A stretch of DNA of 64,000 bases from Mucilaginibacter paludis DSM 18603 (lineage in GTDB: Bacteria; Bacteroidota; Bacteroidia; Sphingobacteriales; Sphingobacteriaceae): contig NZ_CM001403.1 of NCBI RefSeq assembly GCF_000166195.2, forward strand, positions 4,854,432 through 4,918,431. The letters run 5' to 3'. Shown here piece by piece: positions 27,071 through 35,706 of the stretch. Position 1 is the first letter of the stretch. Every line of letters starts with the position of its first letter. The position numbers and the translations under genes are program-made. Below the pieces are notes generated by a model. The model saw only the letters and a program-made list of their open reading frames with translations. It was not told the DNA's origin and did not search any database.

Positions 27071-27901
27071 TTATTCTTCAGTTTTCTCAGCTTCTGCCGA
27101 TACTTTTCTGTTTCTTTTACCAGCATCATCTTTAGCTCCGGCAGCAACTTCCGGGCTGTCAGCTTTTGCTTTTGATGCGGCAGCTTCTTTTTCAGCTTCG
27201 TCTTCTTTCTCGCGTTTGCGCTCGTCCAAACCTTCTTCAATCGCTTTGATAATAATGCTGGCGATCAATGAAATTGATTTGGTAGCATCGTCATTCGCCG
27301 GGATAGGGAAGTCAATGTTTGAAGGATCAGAGTTGGTATCAACCATCGCGAAGGTAGGAATGTTTAATTTCATTGCTTCGGCAACGGCGATGTGTTCTTT
27401 CTTCACATCAATCAGGAATAAAGCTGCCGGTAAACGGTTTAAATCAGCAATACCACCTAATAATGATTCTAACTTGATACGCTCACGTTGTATCATCAAT
27501 CTTTCTTTTTTAGAAAGGTTGCTGTAAGTACCGTCTTTAGTCAATTTATCGATGTTAGACATCTTTTTTATCGACTTGCGTACAGTAGCGAAGTTAGTTA
27601 ACATACCACCTAACCAACGCTCGGTTACGTAAGGCATGTTTACACCTTTTGCATAATCGGCAACGATATCTTTTGCTTGCTTTTTGGTAGCAACAAATAA
27701 TACCTTACGGCCTGATTTTACAATTTGTTTAATAGCCGCAGCAGCTTCTTCTACTTTGGTTAAGGTTTTATTTAAATCGATAATGTGGATACCGTTGCGC
27801 TCCATAAAAATGTACTGTGACATTTTTGGATCCCATTTGCGGGTAAGGTGACCAAAGTGTACACCTGCATCCAGTAAATCCTGATATGTTGTTCTTGCCA
27901 T
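27071..27901 (-). CDS. rpsB: 30S ribosomal protein uS2
   Basis: A 276-residue uS2 with the conserved DLLDAGVHFGHLTRKWDPKM N-terminus, VTERWLGGMLTNF, and a C-terminal extension of about 45 charged residues rich in Glu, Lys and Ala, common in this phylum. A perfect AAGGAGG lies 8 nt before the ATG (27910-27916), which is unusual for a group that rarely uses Shine-Dalgarno pairing. It is third in the rplM-rpsI-rpsB-tsf operon, 21 bp after rpsI. Confidence 0.97.
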   Translation of the reverse strand: MARTTYQDLLDAGVHFGHLTRKWDPKMSQYIFMERNGIHIIDLNKTLTKVEEAAAAIKQIVKSGRKVLFVATKKQAKDIVADYAKGVNMPYVTERWLGGMLTNFATVRKSIKKMSNIDKLTKDGTYSNLSKKERLMIQRERIKLESLLGGIADLNRLPAALFLIDVKKEHIAVAEAMKLNIPTFAMVDTNSDPSNIDFPIPANDDATKSISLIASIIIKAIEEGLDERKREKEDEAEKEAAASKAKADSPEVAAGAKDDAGKRNRKVSAEAEKTEE

Positions 27902-27909
27902 TGTGTTGT

Positions 27910-27916
27910 CCTCCTT
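27910..27916 (-). promoter_or_regulatory. Perfect Shine-Dalgarno sequence of rpsB
   Basis: AAGGAGG on the minus strand with 8 nt to the ATG of rpsB. Most other genes in the window show no such motif, and rplM and rpsI in the same operon lack it. Confidence 0.75.
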
Positions 27917-27922
27917 AAAATA

Positions 27923-28309
27923 TTAACGTTTACTGAATTGGAATCTCTTACGGGCTTTTTTACGACCTGGTTTCTTACGCTCAACCATACGGTCATCGCG
28001 GGTCATAATACCTTTAGCCCTTAATGCAGGTTTCTTTTCAGCATCAAGTTCAACAATAGCTTTAGCAATGGCTAAACGAACGGCTTCTGCCTGTCCTTTA
28101 ACACCACCGCCTGCTACATTAGCTTTAACATCATATTTTCCGGTTGAACCAGAAACCTCTACAGATTGTGTAGCGATGTATTGTAATGGCAATGTTGGGA
28201 AATACTCTTTGTAATCTTTACCGTTAACGGTAAGTGTGCCGCTACCCTCGGTTAAATAGATGCGGGCAACTGCGGTTTTTCTTCTACCTGAAGTGTTTGT
28301 AGTTGACAT
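27923..28309 (-). CDS. rpsI: 30S ribosomal protein uS9
   Basis: A 128-residue uS9. It has SGRRKTAVARIYL at the N-terminus, VAGGGVKGQAEAVRLAIAKA in the core, and the basic tail ending in KKARKRFQFSKR that reaches the P-site tRNA. It lies 12 bp downstream of rplM, as in most bacteria. Confidence 0.98.
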   Translation of the reverse strand: MSTTNTSGRRKTAVARIYLTEGSGTLTVNGKDYKEYFPTLPLQYIATQSVEVSGSTGKYDVKANVAGGGVKGQAEAVRLAIAKAIVELDAEKKPALRAKGIMTRDDRMVERKKPGRKKARKRFQFSKR

Positions 28310-28321
28310 TTCTCTTTCGGA

Positions 28322-28765
28322 TTAAAGTTTAATGGTTTTTGGTGATTGAGCCTCATGCGGATGAGTGGCGCTTGCATATACATGCAGGTTTCCATAGATA
28401 GCTCTGCCCAAACGATTTTTAGGTAACATACCACGAACTGCTTTTTCAATTACACGTTCTGGATGTTTTGCCATTAACTCCTTAGGAGAAATGAAACGCT
28501 GACCACCTGGATAACCAGTGTAAGAAACATATTCTTTTTCTTCGAATTTGTTTCCGGTCAGTTTTACCTTGTCTGCGTTAATAACGATCACGTTATCACC
28601 GCAGTCTACGTTCGGGGTGAACCCTGGCTTGTGTTTTCCCCTGATGATCATAGCGATCTTAGAAGACAAGCGCCCCAAAATCTCGCCTTGAGCGTCAACA
28701 ACAACCCATTCTTTGTTAACGGTCTTTTTGTTGGCAGAGACAGTTTTGTAACTTAACGTATTCAC
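28322..28765 (-). CDS. rplM: 50S ribosomal protein uL13
   Basis: A 147-residue uL13. WVVVDAQGEILGRLSSKIA, RGKHKPGFTPNVDCGD and GMLPKNRLGR are conserved. The start is a GTG. It is first gene of the rplM-rpsI-rpsB-tsf operon; the promoter at 28820-28850 gives a leader of about 48 nt that contains a small CCCG...CGGG inverted repeat (28801-28815), a possible but unproven autoregulatory hairpin. Confidence 0.98.
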   Translation of the reverse strand: MNTLSYKTVSANKKTVNKEWVVVDAQGEILGRLSSKIAMIIRGKHKPGFTPNVDCGDNVIVINADKVKLTGNKFEEKEYVSYTGYPGGQRFISPKELMAKHPERVIEKAVRGMLPKNRLGRAIYGNLHVYASATHPHEAQSPKTIKL

Positions 28766-28819
28766 TTGCTTAATTTTAAATGATGTAAACTAATTTATTA
28801 CCCCGTAATTTCGGGACTG

Positions 28820-28850
28820 CAAAGATACGTGAAAAACTATTATTGTCAAA
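28820..28850 (-). promoter_or_regulatory. Consensus Bacteroidota promoter of the rplM operon
   Basis: On the minus strand TTTG (28850-28847), exactly 19 bp, then TATCTTTG (28827-28820). This is a full match to the TTG / TAnnTTTG primary sigma-factor pattern of the phylum. Confidence 0.88.
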
Positions 28851-28976
28851 TGGTTTATGATAATTTGTTGAGCAGGATTTGGCGGGAGCTATATGGTGAT
28901 GAATGTTATCATGTTGAACAGCTTGAAAAGTTGCAAGGCTGATTTTTATATTGAGGGATTGATTGTTGGTTATCGC

Positions 28977-29009
28977 TTTTGTGTTATTAATTGAGAATGA
29001 TTATATTTG
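28977..29009 (+). promoter_or_regulatory. Consensus Bacteroidota promoter
   Basis: TTTTG (28977-28981), 20 bp, TATATTTG (29002-29009). It drives the lipoprotein at 29028 and covers an in-frame ATG at 29007, which therefore is not the start. Confidence 0.82.
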
Positions 29010-29027
29010 GTTGATCAACCTTATTAT

Positions 29028-29705
29028 ATGAAAAAATATTTACTCGTTTTACTTCCGTTGGTGGCTATGGTGATTTTAAATAGCTGTCAAAAAATAAACG
29101 GAACCTATATCACTTCGCCTAATTCGGGTGTTTCGGCAACCTATCAACCCCTTACGGCTGGGTCAAAATGGATCTACAGGGTAGATTATTCGGCAACCGG
29201 TTACACTTTAATTGATACTGATGCTATCACGATGGGTACAACAACTTTAACCATCAATAACAAACAATATCATACAGCAACAGAAACACGTTCCGGTTTT
29301 GGCATTGCCGATACAGGATATTATTATACCAGTAATCATGAGTATAGTATCATGCAGAAGATATCCGCCGGTACATCTTCTTATGCTGTTGAGATGTTAT
29401 ACCTGAAGGATAATGTGCCTGTAGGCTCTACATGGACGGCAAGCCTTTCTTACCCGGTAATAGGTAATGTTTTATTGAATGGGAGGATAACCGAAAAAGG
29501 AGTTTCGAAAACTGTTGCCGGCAAAACATTCAGTGACGTCATCCACACTACAATTCAACTTACGATGAGCGCATCGGGTCAGGCCATGACGTTTACCTAT
29601 GAGATGTACGTTGCTCCCAATGTAGGTATTATTCATATTGATTTGCGGAGTCCTGGGATTTCGGGAGTTGTGCCTCAGGATCTGATATCATATAATATTA
29701 AGTAG
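29028..29705 (+). CDS. Lipoprotein of unknown function
   Basis: A 225-residue lipoprotein. The signal peptide MKKYLLVLLPLVAMVILNSC ends in lipobox LNSC (Cys20). The mature part is Ser/Thr/Tyr-rich beta-type sequence beginning YQPLTAGSKWIYRVDYSA, a pattern seen in many secreted Bacteroidota proteins that open with a 'W-x-Y' beta strand. No catalytic motif is seen and I cannot name the family. The start is fixed by the promoter that ends about 19 bp upstream. It is monocistronic. Confidence 0.8.
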   Translation: MKKYLLVLLPLVAMVILNSCQKINGTYITSPNSGVSATYQPLTAGSKWIYRVDYSATGYTLIDTDAITMGTTTLTINNKQYHTATETRSGFGIADTGYYYTSNHEYSIMQKISAGTSSYAVEMLYLKDNVPVGSTWTASLSYPVIGNVLLNGRITEKGVSKTVAGKTFSDVIHTTIQLTMSASGQAMTFTYEMYVAPNVGIIHIDLRSPGISGVVPQDLISYNIK

Positions 29706-29918
29706 CAACAGTTGGTATAGTTTTACAGCTTAGTTTTCTGTGCTATTGATGGCTAAATACAGAATTTGGGGACTGAATGCGATAGTGGGTAATTACTTAA
29801 CAGGCAATTAGCCTACTGAAACTGGGTATAATTCTATATGATAAATCTTTTGGACTTGTTACGCGAAAAGCTGAAACTGAACATTCAAATTTGATGTTCA
29901 AGTGGGTAAACAATGATA
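29706..29918. other. Intergenic, nothing recognised
   Basis: 213 bp after the lipoprotein gene with no gene, RNA motif or terminator that I can support. The pseudogene remnant begins at its right edge on the opposite strand. Confidence 0.5.
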
Positions 29919-30171
29919 TCAAAACCTACTGTATCGCTCCGCCGCCGCCATACCGACATCCTTTGGCGCGCCACCATCATTATCCCGCCTGTCCTTTCCG
30001 CACCTTCCTATATAGCCTGATCCGAAACGGTAGGAGAAGGTTAACAAAAAGGTGCGGCTTTGAAAGCTGCTTTACACATCGCTATGGTAAAACACCATCA
30101 TCGGTTATAAAACCAAATTTGCGGGTATTTAATATATCCCGTCCGTTTAGGCTCAGGCTGGCTTTGTGTTT
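29919..30171 (-). pseudogene. C-terminal remnant of an outer-membrane beta-barrel receptor
   Basis: Read on the minus strand, one frame gives SLSLNGRDILNTRKFGF from about 30162 down to 30112. After an in-frame stop and a frameshift, a second frame gives SRTFLLTFSYRFGSG (about 30059 to 30015), then a polar Gly/Asp/Arg tail ending at a TGA at 29919. These two segments are the last two or three strands of a TonB-dependent-receptor-like barrel (OMP_b-brl_3 type), in the right order and spacing. The 5' part of the gene is gone: the tlpA-like stop codon (30176) abuts the remnant. Interpretation: a deletion or rearrangement left only the 3' end. No intact copy lies in the window. Confidence 0.75.
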
Positions 30172-30175
30172 TTAT

Positions 30176-30685
30176 TTATACTTTCTTTAACACAGTTAAA
30201 ATGTCGTTCAGTTTCGGCTCCTTATCAAAGGCCTTTACCAATTGCCCTGTTTTGGAGTATATGGCAATATAAGGGGTGGTTCTTACCTGGTAGAAGCGTT
30301 GCAAAGTGTAAGTGCTACCCTCTGTACCTATGGTGATATTAGGATATTGGTTTAAGCCAAAATCTCTGTAAAAAATCTGGATAGCCTTTAACTGTGTCCA
30401 GGTGGCCATCACAATCTGTACATGGCTTAATTCTTTTGTATGGTTTTTGACTTCTTTTTTAAATTCGTCTTTGAACTCATAGGTTAAGCGCTGGCAATGT
30501 GTGCAATCCGGCGAGAAGTAAATGATCATTACCGGTTTGCCCTTTTTGAGGTTGGCCTGGGTAACATAAACGCTATCCTGGTTTAACAATCTGTAAGCAG
30601 GGATCGTTTTAATAGTATCCGTTTTTTGGGCATCAATGTTCGTGATACTGAGCAGGAGTAATATAAGGCAAAATAAATTTTTCAT
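30176..30685 (-). CDS. Thioredoxin-like periplasmic protein (TlpA/AhpC type)
   Basis: A 169-residue protein with signal peptide (MKNLFCLILLLLSITNIDA) and a thioredoxin fold. The active site CTHC sits in VMIIYFSPDCTHCQRL, and the cis-Pro loop is RTTPYIAIY. It should reduce or isomerise disulfides, or supply reductant, outside the cytoplasm. The gene lies 18 bp downstream of the oxidoreductase at 30704-31720, so the two are probably co-transcribed, although no functional link is obvious. Confidence 0.85.
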   Translation of the reverse strand: MKNLFCLILLLLSITNIDAQKTDTIKTIPAYRLLNQDSVYVTQANLKKGKPVMIIYFSPDCTHCQRLTYEFKDEFKKEVKNHTKELSHVQIVMATWTQLKAIQIFYRDFGLNQYPNITIGTEGSTYTLQRFYQVRTTPYIAIYSKTGQLVKAFDKEPKLNDILTVLKKV

Positions 30686-30703
30686 GATTACAATGTTAAC
30701 GGC

Positions 30704-31720
30704 TTAGGCTTCTAATAATTCCATTTGGCATAAAATATTTTCTTCCGTTATGGGGTATGTGATGTGGTTTCTGATGGTTTGGTATACGGCTTCAAATAAG
30801 CCCGTATAGTCGCCTTTTAACGATGGAATGCTTTCAATATGCTTGCTTCCATCCGCGTTAATAGTTGTTAGTTTGCCCTCAAGTCCGGGTTCTTCCAAGC
30901 CATAATGTTCATCTGTGGGCGCTATGTTTTGGTCTAATTGATTTTCCTGCACGTCAACCCGGTCTTTAATGTATGTACCTTGGGTGCCATGTAAAACAAA
31001 AGCTGGCATAGGTTGGGCAGTTAACAGGCTTGATGCGGCCATTACATTTAAATTGCCGGGATAGGATAACTGGTAAAAAAAGTAATCGTCAACCTGTGAT
31101 CCAGGCCGGTTCGCTGCTTTGATCTTGTTAAACTCCAAAGGCTTGCCAAACAAACTAATAAGCTGGTCGAGCAGATGAGGGCCCAGGTCGTACACCAAAC
31201 CATTTGCCCCGGCATTTGGCGTCTCTTTAAATGCCTTTGGGCTTAAAGCGAGCTTATACCGGTCAAAACGAAAAGTTACCTCTGTCAGTTTGCCTAATTT
31301 TCCGCTATCAATTACTTGCTTAACCGATAAAAAATCACTGTCCCAGCGTCGGTTTTGATAAACAAGCACCTGGCGGTTTTGAGCACGGCCCAGGTCAAAC
31401 AGCGCTTTGGTTTCTATAGCAGAATCAGCAACCGGTTTTTCAATCAGCACGTGCTTGCCAGCCTTCAAAGCTAAAGTAGCTAAATCGTAATGTGTATTGT
31501 TCGGTGTATTAACTACGATGAGCTCTATCTCGTCATCAGCCAAAAGTTGCTCAACAGAATCATAGCTCAATACAGCGGGGTAACGTTCCTGCGCTGTTTT
31601 TTTGCTGCGTTCGGTTATTGCCTTTAGTGTAAAACCAGGGTGTGCATGTAAAAATGGCGCATGAAATATTCTGCCCGACATGCCGTAGCTCATTATTCCG
31701 GTTACTATAGGTGATGCCAT
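30704..31720 (-). CDS. Gfo/Idh/MocA family oxidoreductase
   Basis: A 338-residue NAD(P)-dependent dehydrogenase. The N-terminal Rossmann domain starts GIMSYGMSGRIFHAPFL (variant of G-x-G-x-x-G); the HVLIEKPVA motif contains the conserved E-K-P. The C-terminal domain holds YDLGPHLLDQLISLFG with the catalytic-like D and H. This matches the YdgJ/YhhX-type subgroup. It likely acts on a sugar or inositol, exact substrate unknown. Start set to ATG at 31720. Confidence 0.88.
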   Translation of the reverse strand: MASPIVTGIMSYGMSGRIFHAPFLHAHPGFTLKAITERSKKTAQERYPAVLSYDSVEQLLADDEIELIVVNTPNNTHYDLATLALKAGKHVLIEKPVADSAIETKALFDLGRAQNRQVLVYQNRRWDSDFLSVKQVIDSGKLGKLTEVTFRFDRYKLALSPKAFKETPNAGANGLVYDLGPHLLDQLISLFGKPLEFNKIKAANRPGSQVDDYFFYQLSYPGNLNVMAASSLLTAQPMPAFVLHGTQGTYIKDRVDVQENQLDQNIAPTDEHYGLEEPGLEGKLTTINADGSKHIESIPSLKGDYTGLFEAVYQTIRNHITYPITEENILCQMELLEA

Positions 31721-31852
31721 GCGCAAGTATAGCAAGAATAGCGTAAACTATGAAAATATAGGAAACGAAATGCTTATTTAAAGATAGATTTTGAGTTGTA
31801 CACGCATAAGCGGAAGTGCCACAATTGCTGTTTATTCCTTTAGGTTTGATGC

Positions 31853-32452
31853 TTACTTTTTAAGGGCACTATCAATTTTAACGATGGACGACAAATGCAT
31901 TTTTAAAGTAGGCAAGGTTTTATCCGCGAAGGCTTTCAAATCAGGATCTTTCAAATTTTTGCTGGCATCGTCAAATACCTTGATGTCATTTTTATGGTCA
32001 TCTATCATTAATTGAATATAGGCTTTGTCAAAATCTTCACCGCTTTTTTTACTCAGGTCGTTAAAGTACTTTTGCTCGTCGGCACCTACAACCGATGGCA
32101 GTGTGATGTTTTTGCCTTTTGCCAGGGTCATCAATTCATTATTGGCTTTTCTGTGATCCATCACCATCATGGCGCCAAAATCTTTAACTTTCCCACTTCC
32201 TTTATCCTGTGCCAGTCTGCTCAGCATCACTTCGGCCATACCACCATTAGCTGCTTCAACGGCGAATTTTGCGTCCTGGCTGTCGGTGGTCATGCCGGTG
32301 GCCGTTGCGATGTCATTTGCCGGTTTGCTGGTAACATCGTTAGCTTTGTTGGTGCTATCGGCCGTAGCTTTACTGTCTTTATTACTGTGGCAAGCCTGCA
32401 AACAAAATACTGCTATGGCAGCAGCAAAAATCGTCATTCCTGAATTTTTCAT
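31853..32452 (-). CDS. DUF4142 lipoprotein
   Basis: A 199-residue lipoprotein with lipobox LQAC (after MKNSGMTIFAAAIAVFC) and a DUF4142 helical-bundle domain, residues about 65-195. It includes KVKDFGAMMVMDHRKANNEL and the repeat-like MIDDHKNDIKVF, with two D-H pairs typical of this ferritin-like family. Function in the envelope is undefined; members are often stress-induced. Start taken at the ATG at 32452, since residues before it lack signal character. Divergent from gcvH. Confidence 0.85.
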   Translation of the reverse strand: MKNSGMTIFAAAIAVFCLQACHSNKDSKATADSTNKANDVTSKPANDIATATGMTTDSQDAKFAVEAANGGMAEVMLSRLAQDKGSGKVKDFGAMMVMDHRKANNELMTLAKGKNITLPSVVGADEQKYFNDLSKKSGEDFDKAYIQLMIDDHKNDIKVFDDASKNLKDPDLKAFADKTLPTLKMHLSSIVKIDSALKK

Positions 32453-32551
32453 GATTAACAGATAAAATGGTGAGCTATTTATTACCAACAATATTGTTTA
32501 CCAAAGGTTTGCGGTTAAATAGCTGGTAAGCTTTTAATGTTTGTTGCTATG

Positions 32552-32581
32552 TTGCCGATACTTAAAGTTTTGTTATTTTTG
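32552..32581 (+). promoter_or_regulatory. Consensus Bacteroidota promoter of gcvH
   Basis: TTG (32552-32554), 19 bp, TATTTTTG (32574-32581), followed by the gcvH ATG at 32601. Confidence 0.8.
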
Positions 32582-32600
32582 GCGGCATAAAATAAACTAT

Positions 32601-32981
32601 ATGAATTTTCCAGCAGAACTAAAATATACCAAGGATCATGAGTGGATCAGGGTTGAAGGAAACGAAGCTTTTATAGGCATTACCGAGTTTGCCCAAAAAG
32701 AGCTTGGCGATATTGTTTACGTTGATATTACTTCGGTTGGCAAAACTGTTCATAGCGAAGATGTTTTTGGTACAGTTGAAGCCGTTAAAACCGTTTCTGA
32801 TTTGTTTATGCCGATTACAGGTGATGTGTTGGAGATCAATCCGAAGCTGGACAGCGCGCCCGAACTGGTCAATTCAGACCCTTATGGCGATGGCTGGATG
32901 GTAAAGATAAGCATTACCGACATTGCTGACATCGACAGCCTTTTAACTGCTGATGCTTATAAAACCTTAATTGGCGTTTAA
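32601..32981 (+). CDS. gcvH: Glycine cleavage system H protein
   Basis: A 126-residue lipoyl carrier of the glycine cleavage system. [11 protein letters not shown] starts the fold and [12 protein letters not shown] contains the lipoylated Lys. It shuttles the aminomethyl group between P, T and L proteins. The start at 32601 follows the promoter; the longer frame from 32541 would begin upstream of the promoter. LipB, which makes the octanoyl precursor of lipoate, is encoded at 62 kb. Confidence 0.96.
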   Translation: MNFPAELKYTKDHEWIRVEGNEAFIGITEFAQKELGDIVYVDITSVGKTVHSEDVFGTVEAVKTVSDLFMPITGDVLEINPKLDSAPELVNSDPYGDGWMVKISITDIADIDSLLTADAYKTLIGV

Positions 32982-32993
32982 AAAATTAATAAT

Positions 32994-33020
32994 ACCGGGC
33001 CTTTTAAAAGGTCCGGTTTA
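32994..33020 (+). terminator. Probable terminator after gcvH
   Basis: An 8-bp GC-rich stem with one G-U pair (32994-33001 with 33010-33017) around a TTTTAAAA loop, then TTTA. The T tract is short. Confidence 0.5.
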
Positions 33021-33049
33021 TCATCAAAATATTTGAATTGAAGGTGGAT

Positions 33050-33178
33050 ATGAACAGGAGCAAAATCAAATATTTTTTGTATGTGTTACTGCTGGTGGGC
33101 TCGTCCTCCTGCGGTATTTTTCATAAAAAATGTACGTGCCCTCATTTTAACTCGCGAACGGTTCCAGCGGTGCGATAA
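33050..33178 (+). CDS. Very small lipoprotein, 42 residues
   Basis: A 42-codon ORF with a complete lipoprotein signal (MNRSKIKYFLYVLLLVGSSSC, Cys21) and a short Cys-rich mature part, CGIFHKKCTCPHF. The mature peptide of about 22 residues has two further Cys. Such tiny lipoproteins recur in Sphingobacteriaceae but I know no function. It lies between gcvH and feoA, on their strand. Confidence 0.65.
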   Translation: MNRSKIKYFLYVLLLVGSSSCGIFHKKCTCPHFNSRTVPAVR

Positions 33179-33313
33179 TGGCAGGTAGAGAAACCTTAGG
33201 GTGATTTAAAGTAGGTAAAAGCCTGGAATATGGGCGCTTCTAAACGGTTAAAATGATGTTTTAACTGCCTCAATACTTTGTAATGTAAAATTGCAATGAT
33301 TACCTCGTTCTTA

Positions 33314-33345
33314 TTTGGATTTAATTTAAATAAGGCATACATTTG
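33314..33345 (+). promoter_or_regulatory. Bacteroidota promoter of feoAB
   Basis: TTTG (33314-33317), 20 bp, TACATTTG (33338-33345), 21 bp before the feoA ATG. An AT-rich stretch (ATTTAATTTAAAT) between the boxes might bind an iron regulator, but no Fur box is certain. Confidence 0.72.
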
Positions 33346-33365
33346 CTTTCAGGATACATAGAAAC

Positions 33366-33581
33366 ATGAGACTTTCACAACTTAAAGTGGGCGAAAAAGG
33401 CACTGTAAAAGAATTTACAGACCTCGAAATGTCGGTTAAATTAATGGAAATGGGCTGCTTGCCTGGTGAAGAAATCAAAGTTCAGCGTATAGCGCCCCTT
33501 GGCGATCCTATCGCCATTAATGTGGCCGGTTACCAGTTGAGCTTACGTAAACGCGAGGCCGCAACTATCATTATGCAATAG
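33366..33581 (+). CDS. feoA: Ferrous iron transport protein A
   Basis: A 71-residue SH3-like FeoA domain (LSQLKVGEKGTVKEF ... MGCLPGEEIKVQRIAPLGDP). It partners FeoB at the inner membrane. Ten bp separate it from feoB, giving an feoAB operon with its own promoter. Confidence 0.93.
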   Translation: MRLSQLKVGEKGTVKEFTDLEMSVKLMEMGCLPGEEIKVQRIAPLGDPIAINVAGYQLSLRKREAATIIMQ

Positions 33582-33591
33582 TTTTTAAACG

Positions 33592-35706
33592 TTGAAAGCT
33601 GACATCAGAATTGCACTTGTAGGTAACCCCAATACCGGTAAATCAACGCTTTTTAACGTTTTAACGGGGCTTAACCAAAAAATAGGCAATTTTCCGGGTG
33701 TTACAGTTGATAAAAAAATAGGCTATGCAGATTTGCCGGATGGCCGCGTAGCAGAGATAATCGATCTGCCGGGTACCTACAGCCTTTATCCCAAGAGTCA
33801 GGATGAATCCATCGTTTTTTCTGTGCTTGCCGACAGGAATAGCGAAATGAACCCCGACCTGGTGGTTGTTATTTTAGATGCCACCAATCTTAAAAGAAAT
33901 TTACTGCTTTATACCCAGGTTGCCGATTTAAAAATACCGGTAGTGGTTGCCCTCAACATGATTGATATGGCAAAAAAAGCAGATATCACCATTGATATTG
34001 ATGGCTTTGCCCAAAAGCTTGGCGTGCCTGTAGTGGCAATATCCGCCCGTAAATTAGAAGGGATCGATCAGCTTAAACAAGCCATTACCTTTGCCAATAA
34101 AATTGCCTTACAACAAGATACTATTGATGTTGAGCCTATAGCGCCTGCCCTGATTGGCCAAATTAAGCAGGAGCTTAAAATTGAGAATCCTTACTTTGCC
34201 TTACAACTGGCACATCAGCACGAAACTTTAAAATTTCTTTCAGTTAAAGAGAGCGACCGCATTGAGGAACTGGAAAAGGAACATTCCTTCCATTCGCAAA
34301 AGGCTCAGGCCACAGAAACCATTGCCCGGTACAACTTTATTAACGATCTGCTTTACGATACGGTAAAAAAATCGACAACGGCCGAAGATGAAACATTGAG
34401 CAACCGGATAGACAAGGTACTTACCCACAAGATATTTGGCTTTGTTATATTCCTGGCCATATTGTTGTTTATCTTCCAGGCCATATTTGCATGGTCGGCT
34501 TACCCGATGGGGTTGATTGCCGATGGCTTTGTTTGGGTACAAACGCAACTGCACCAACATTTGCCCGAGGGCCCCCTGGTTAACTTATTAGCCGATGGTA
34601 TTGTGGCCGGGCTTAGCGGCGTGATGGTTTTTATTCCGCAGATAGCTATTTTGTTTGCCTTTATATCCATATTGGAAGATACAGGCTACATGTCGCGTGT
34701 TACCTTTATGATGGATAAAATTATGCGCAAGGTTGGCCTCAACGGTAAATCGGTAGTGCCGCTGATTGGTGGCTTTGCCTGTGCTGTGCCCTCTATCATG
34801 AGTACCCGCACCATCGAGAACTGGAAAGACAGGATGATCACCATCCTGGTTACCCCTTTAATAACCTGTTCGGCACGTTTGCCGGTGTATACCTTACTGA
34901 TCTCTTTGGTGGTGCCCAATAAAAACATCTGGTGGATATTTAACATGCAGGGCCTTGCCTTAACAGCCATGTATTTATTAAGCCTGGTATCGGCAGTAGT
35001 AGTGGCATGGGTGTTTAAATATATTTTGCGCTCGCGCGAACGCGGCTATTTTATAATGGAACTCCCGGTTTATCGCGCTCCGCGCTGGAATAATGTGTTA
35101 TTAACCATGTACGATAGGGCCAAAACATTTGTATTTCAGGCCGGTAAGGTTATTATAGCGGTGTCTATTATTTTATGGGTACTGGCATCCTACGGGCCGG
35201 GTAAACGCTTCGATAACATCGATCAGAAATATAAAGGAATCCAGGCTACTCAAAAAATTGCCCCCGACAGCCTCAACCGCATGATAGCTTCTGAAAAATT
35301 GGAGAACTCTTATGCAGGCATGTTAGGCCACGGCATAGAGCCCGCCATTAAGCCTTTAGGGTTCGACTGGAAGATCGGCATCGCGCTGGTAACCTCATTT
35401 GCCGCCCGCGAGGTTTTTGTAGGTACCATGGCCACTATTTACAGTGTAAATGGAGATGGGGAGAATATGCAATCGGTACAGCAAAAAATGCACAGCGCCA
35501 AAAATTCGGATACAGGGCAACCTGTTTTCACCTTCGCAGTAGCTATGTCGTTGATGATGTTCTACGCTTTCGCCATGCAATGTGCCAGTACAGTAGCTGT
35601 AGTTTACCGCGAAACTAAAAACTGGCGCTGGCCAGCGATACAGTTTGCCTATATGACGGTTTTAGCTTATACGGCAAGCTTTGTTACTTATCATTTGCTG
35701 AAGTAG
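33592..35706 (+). CDS. feoB: Ferrous iron transporter FeoB
   Basis: A 704-residue Fe(II) permease. The cytoplasmic G domain has Walker A GNPNTGKST, IDLPGTYSL and NMID; the membrane domain carries two gate regions (FIPQIAILFAFISILEDTGY and a second Gate-type segment near TSFAAREVFVGTMATI). It takes up ferrous iron across the inner membrane. The start codon is TTG at 33592. Length is in the FeoB range. Confidence 0.96.
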   Translation: MKADIRIALVGNPNTGKSTLFNVLTGLNQKIGNFPGVTVDKKIGYADLPDGRVAEIIDLPGTYSLYPKSQDESIVFSVLADRNSEMNPDLVVVILDATNLKRNLLLYTQVADLKIPVVVALNMIDMAKKADITIDIDGFAQKLGVPVVAISARKLEGIDQLKQAITFANKIALQQDTIDVEPIAPALIGQIKQELKIENPYFALQLAHQHETLKFLSVKESDRIEELEKEHSFHSQKAQATETIARYNFINDLLYDTVKKSTTAEDETLSNRIDKVLTHKIFGFVIFLAILLFIFQAIFAWSAYPMGLIADGFVWVQTQLHQHLPEGPLVNLLADGIVAGLSGVMVFIPQIAILFAFISILEDTGYMSRVTFMMDKIMRKVGLNGKSVVPLIGGFACAVPSIMSTRTIENWKDRMITILVTPLITCSARLPVYTLLISLVVPNKNIWWIFNMQGLALTAMYLLSLVSAVVVAWVFKYILRSRERGYFIMELPVYRAPRWNNVLLTMYDRAKTFVFQAGKVIIAVSIILWVLASYGPGKRFDNIDQKYKGIQATQKIAPDSLNRMIASEKLENSYAGMLGHGIEPAIKPLGFDWKIGIALVTSFAAREVFVGTMATIYSVNGDGENMQSVQQKMHSAKNSDTGQPVFTFAVAMSLMMFYAFAMQCASTVAVVYRETKNWRWPAIQFAYMTVLAYTASFVTYHLLK

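Noticed and set aside
29891-30190. Plus-strand frame of 99 codons
   Set aside because: Pro/His/Arg-rich with no family resemblance; the opposite strand carries the receptor remnant that explains the open frame.
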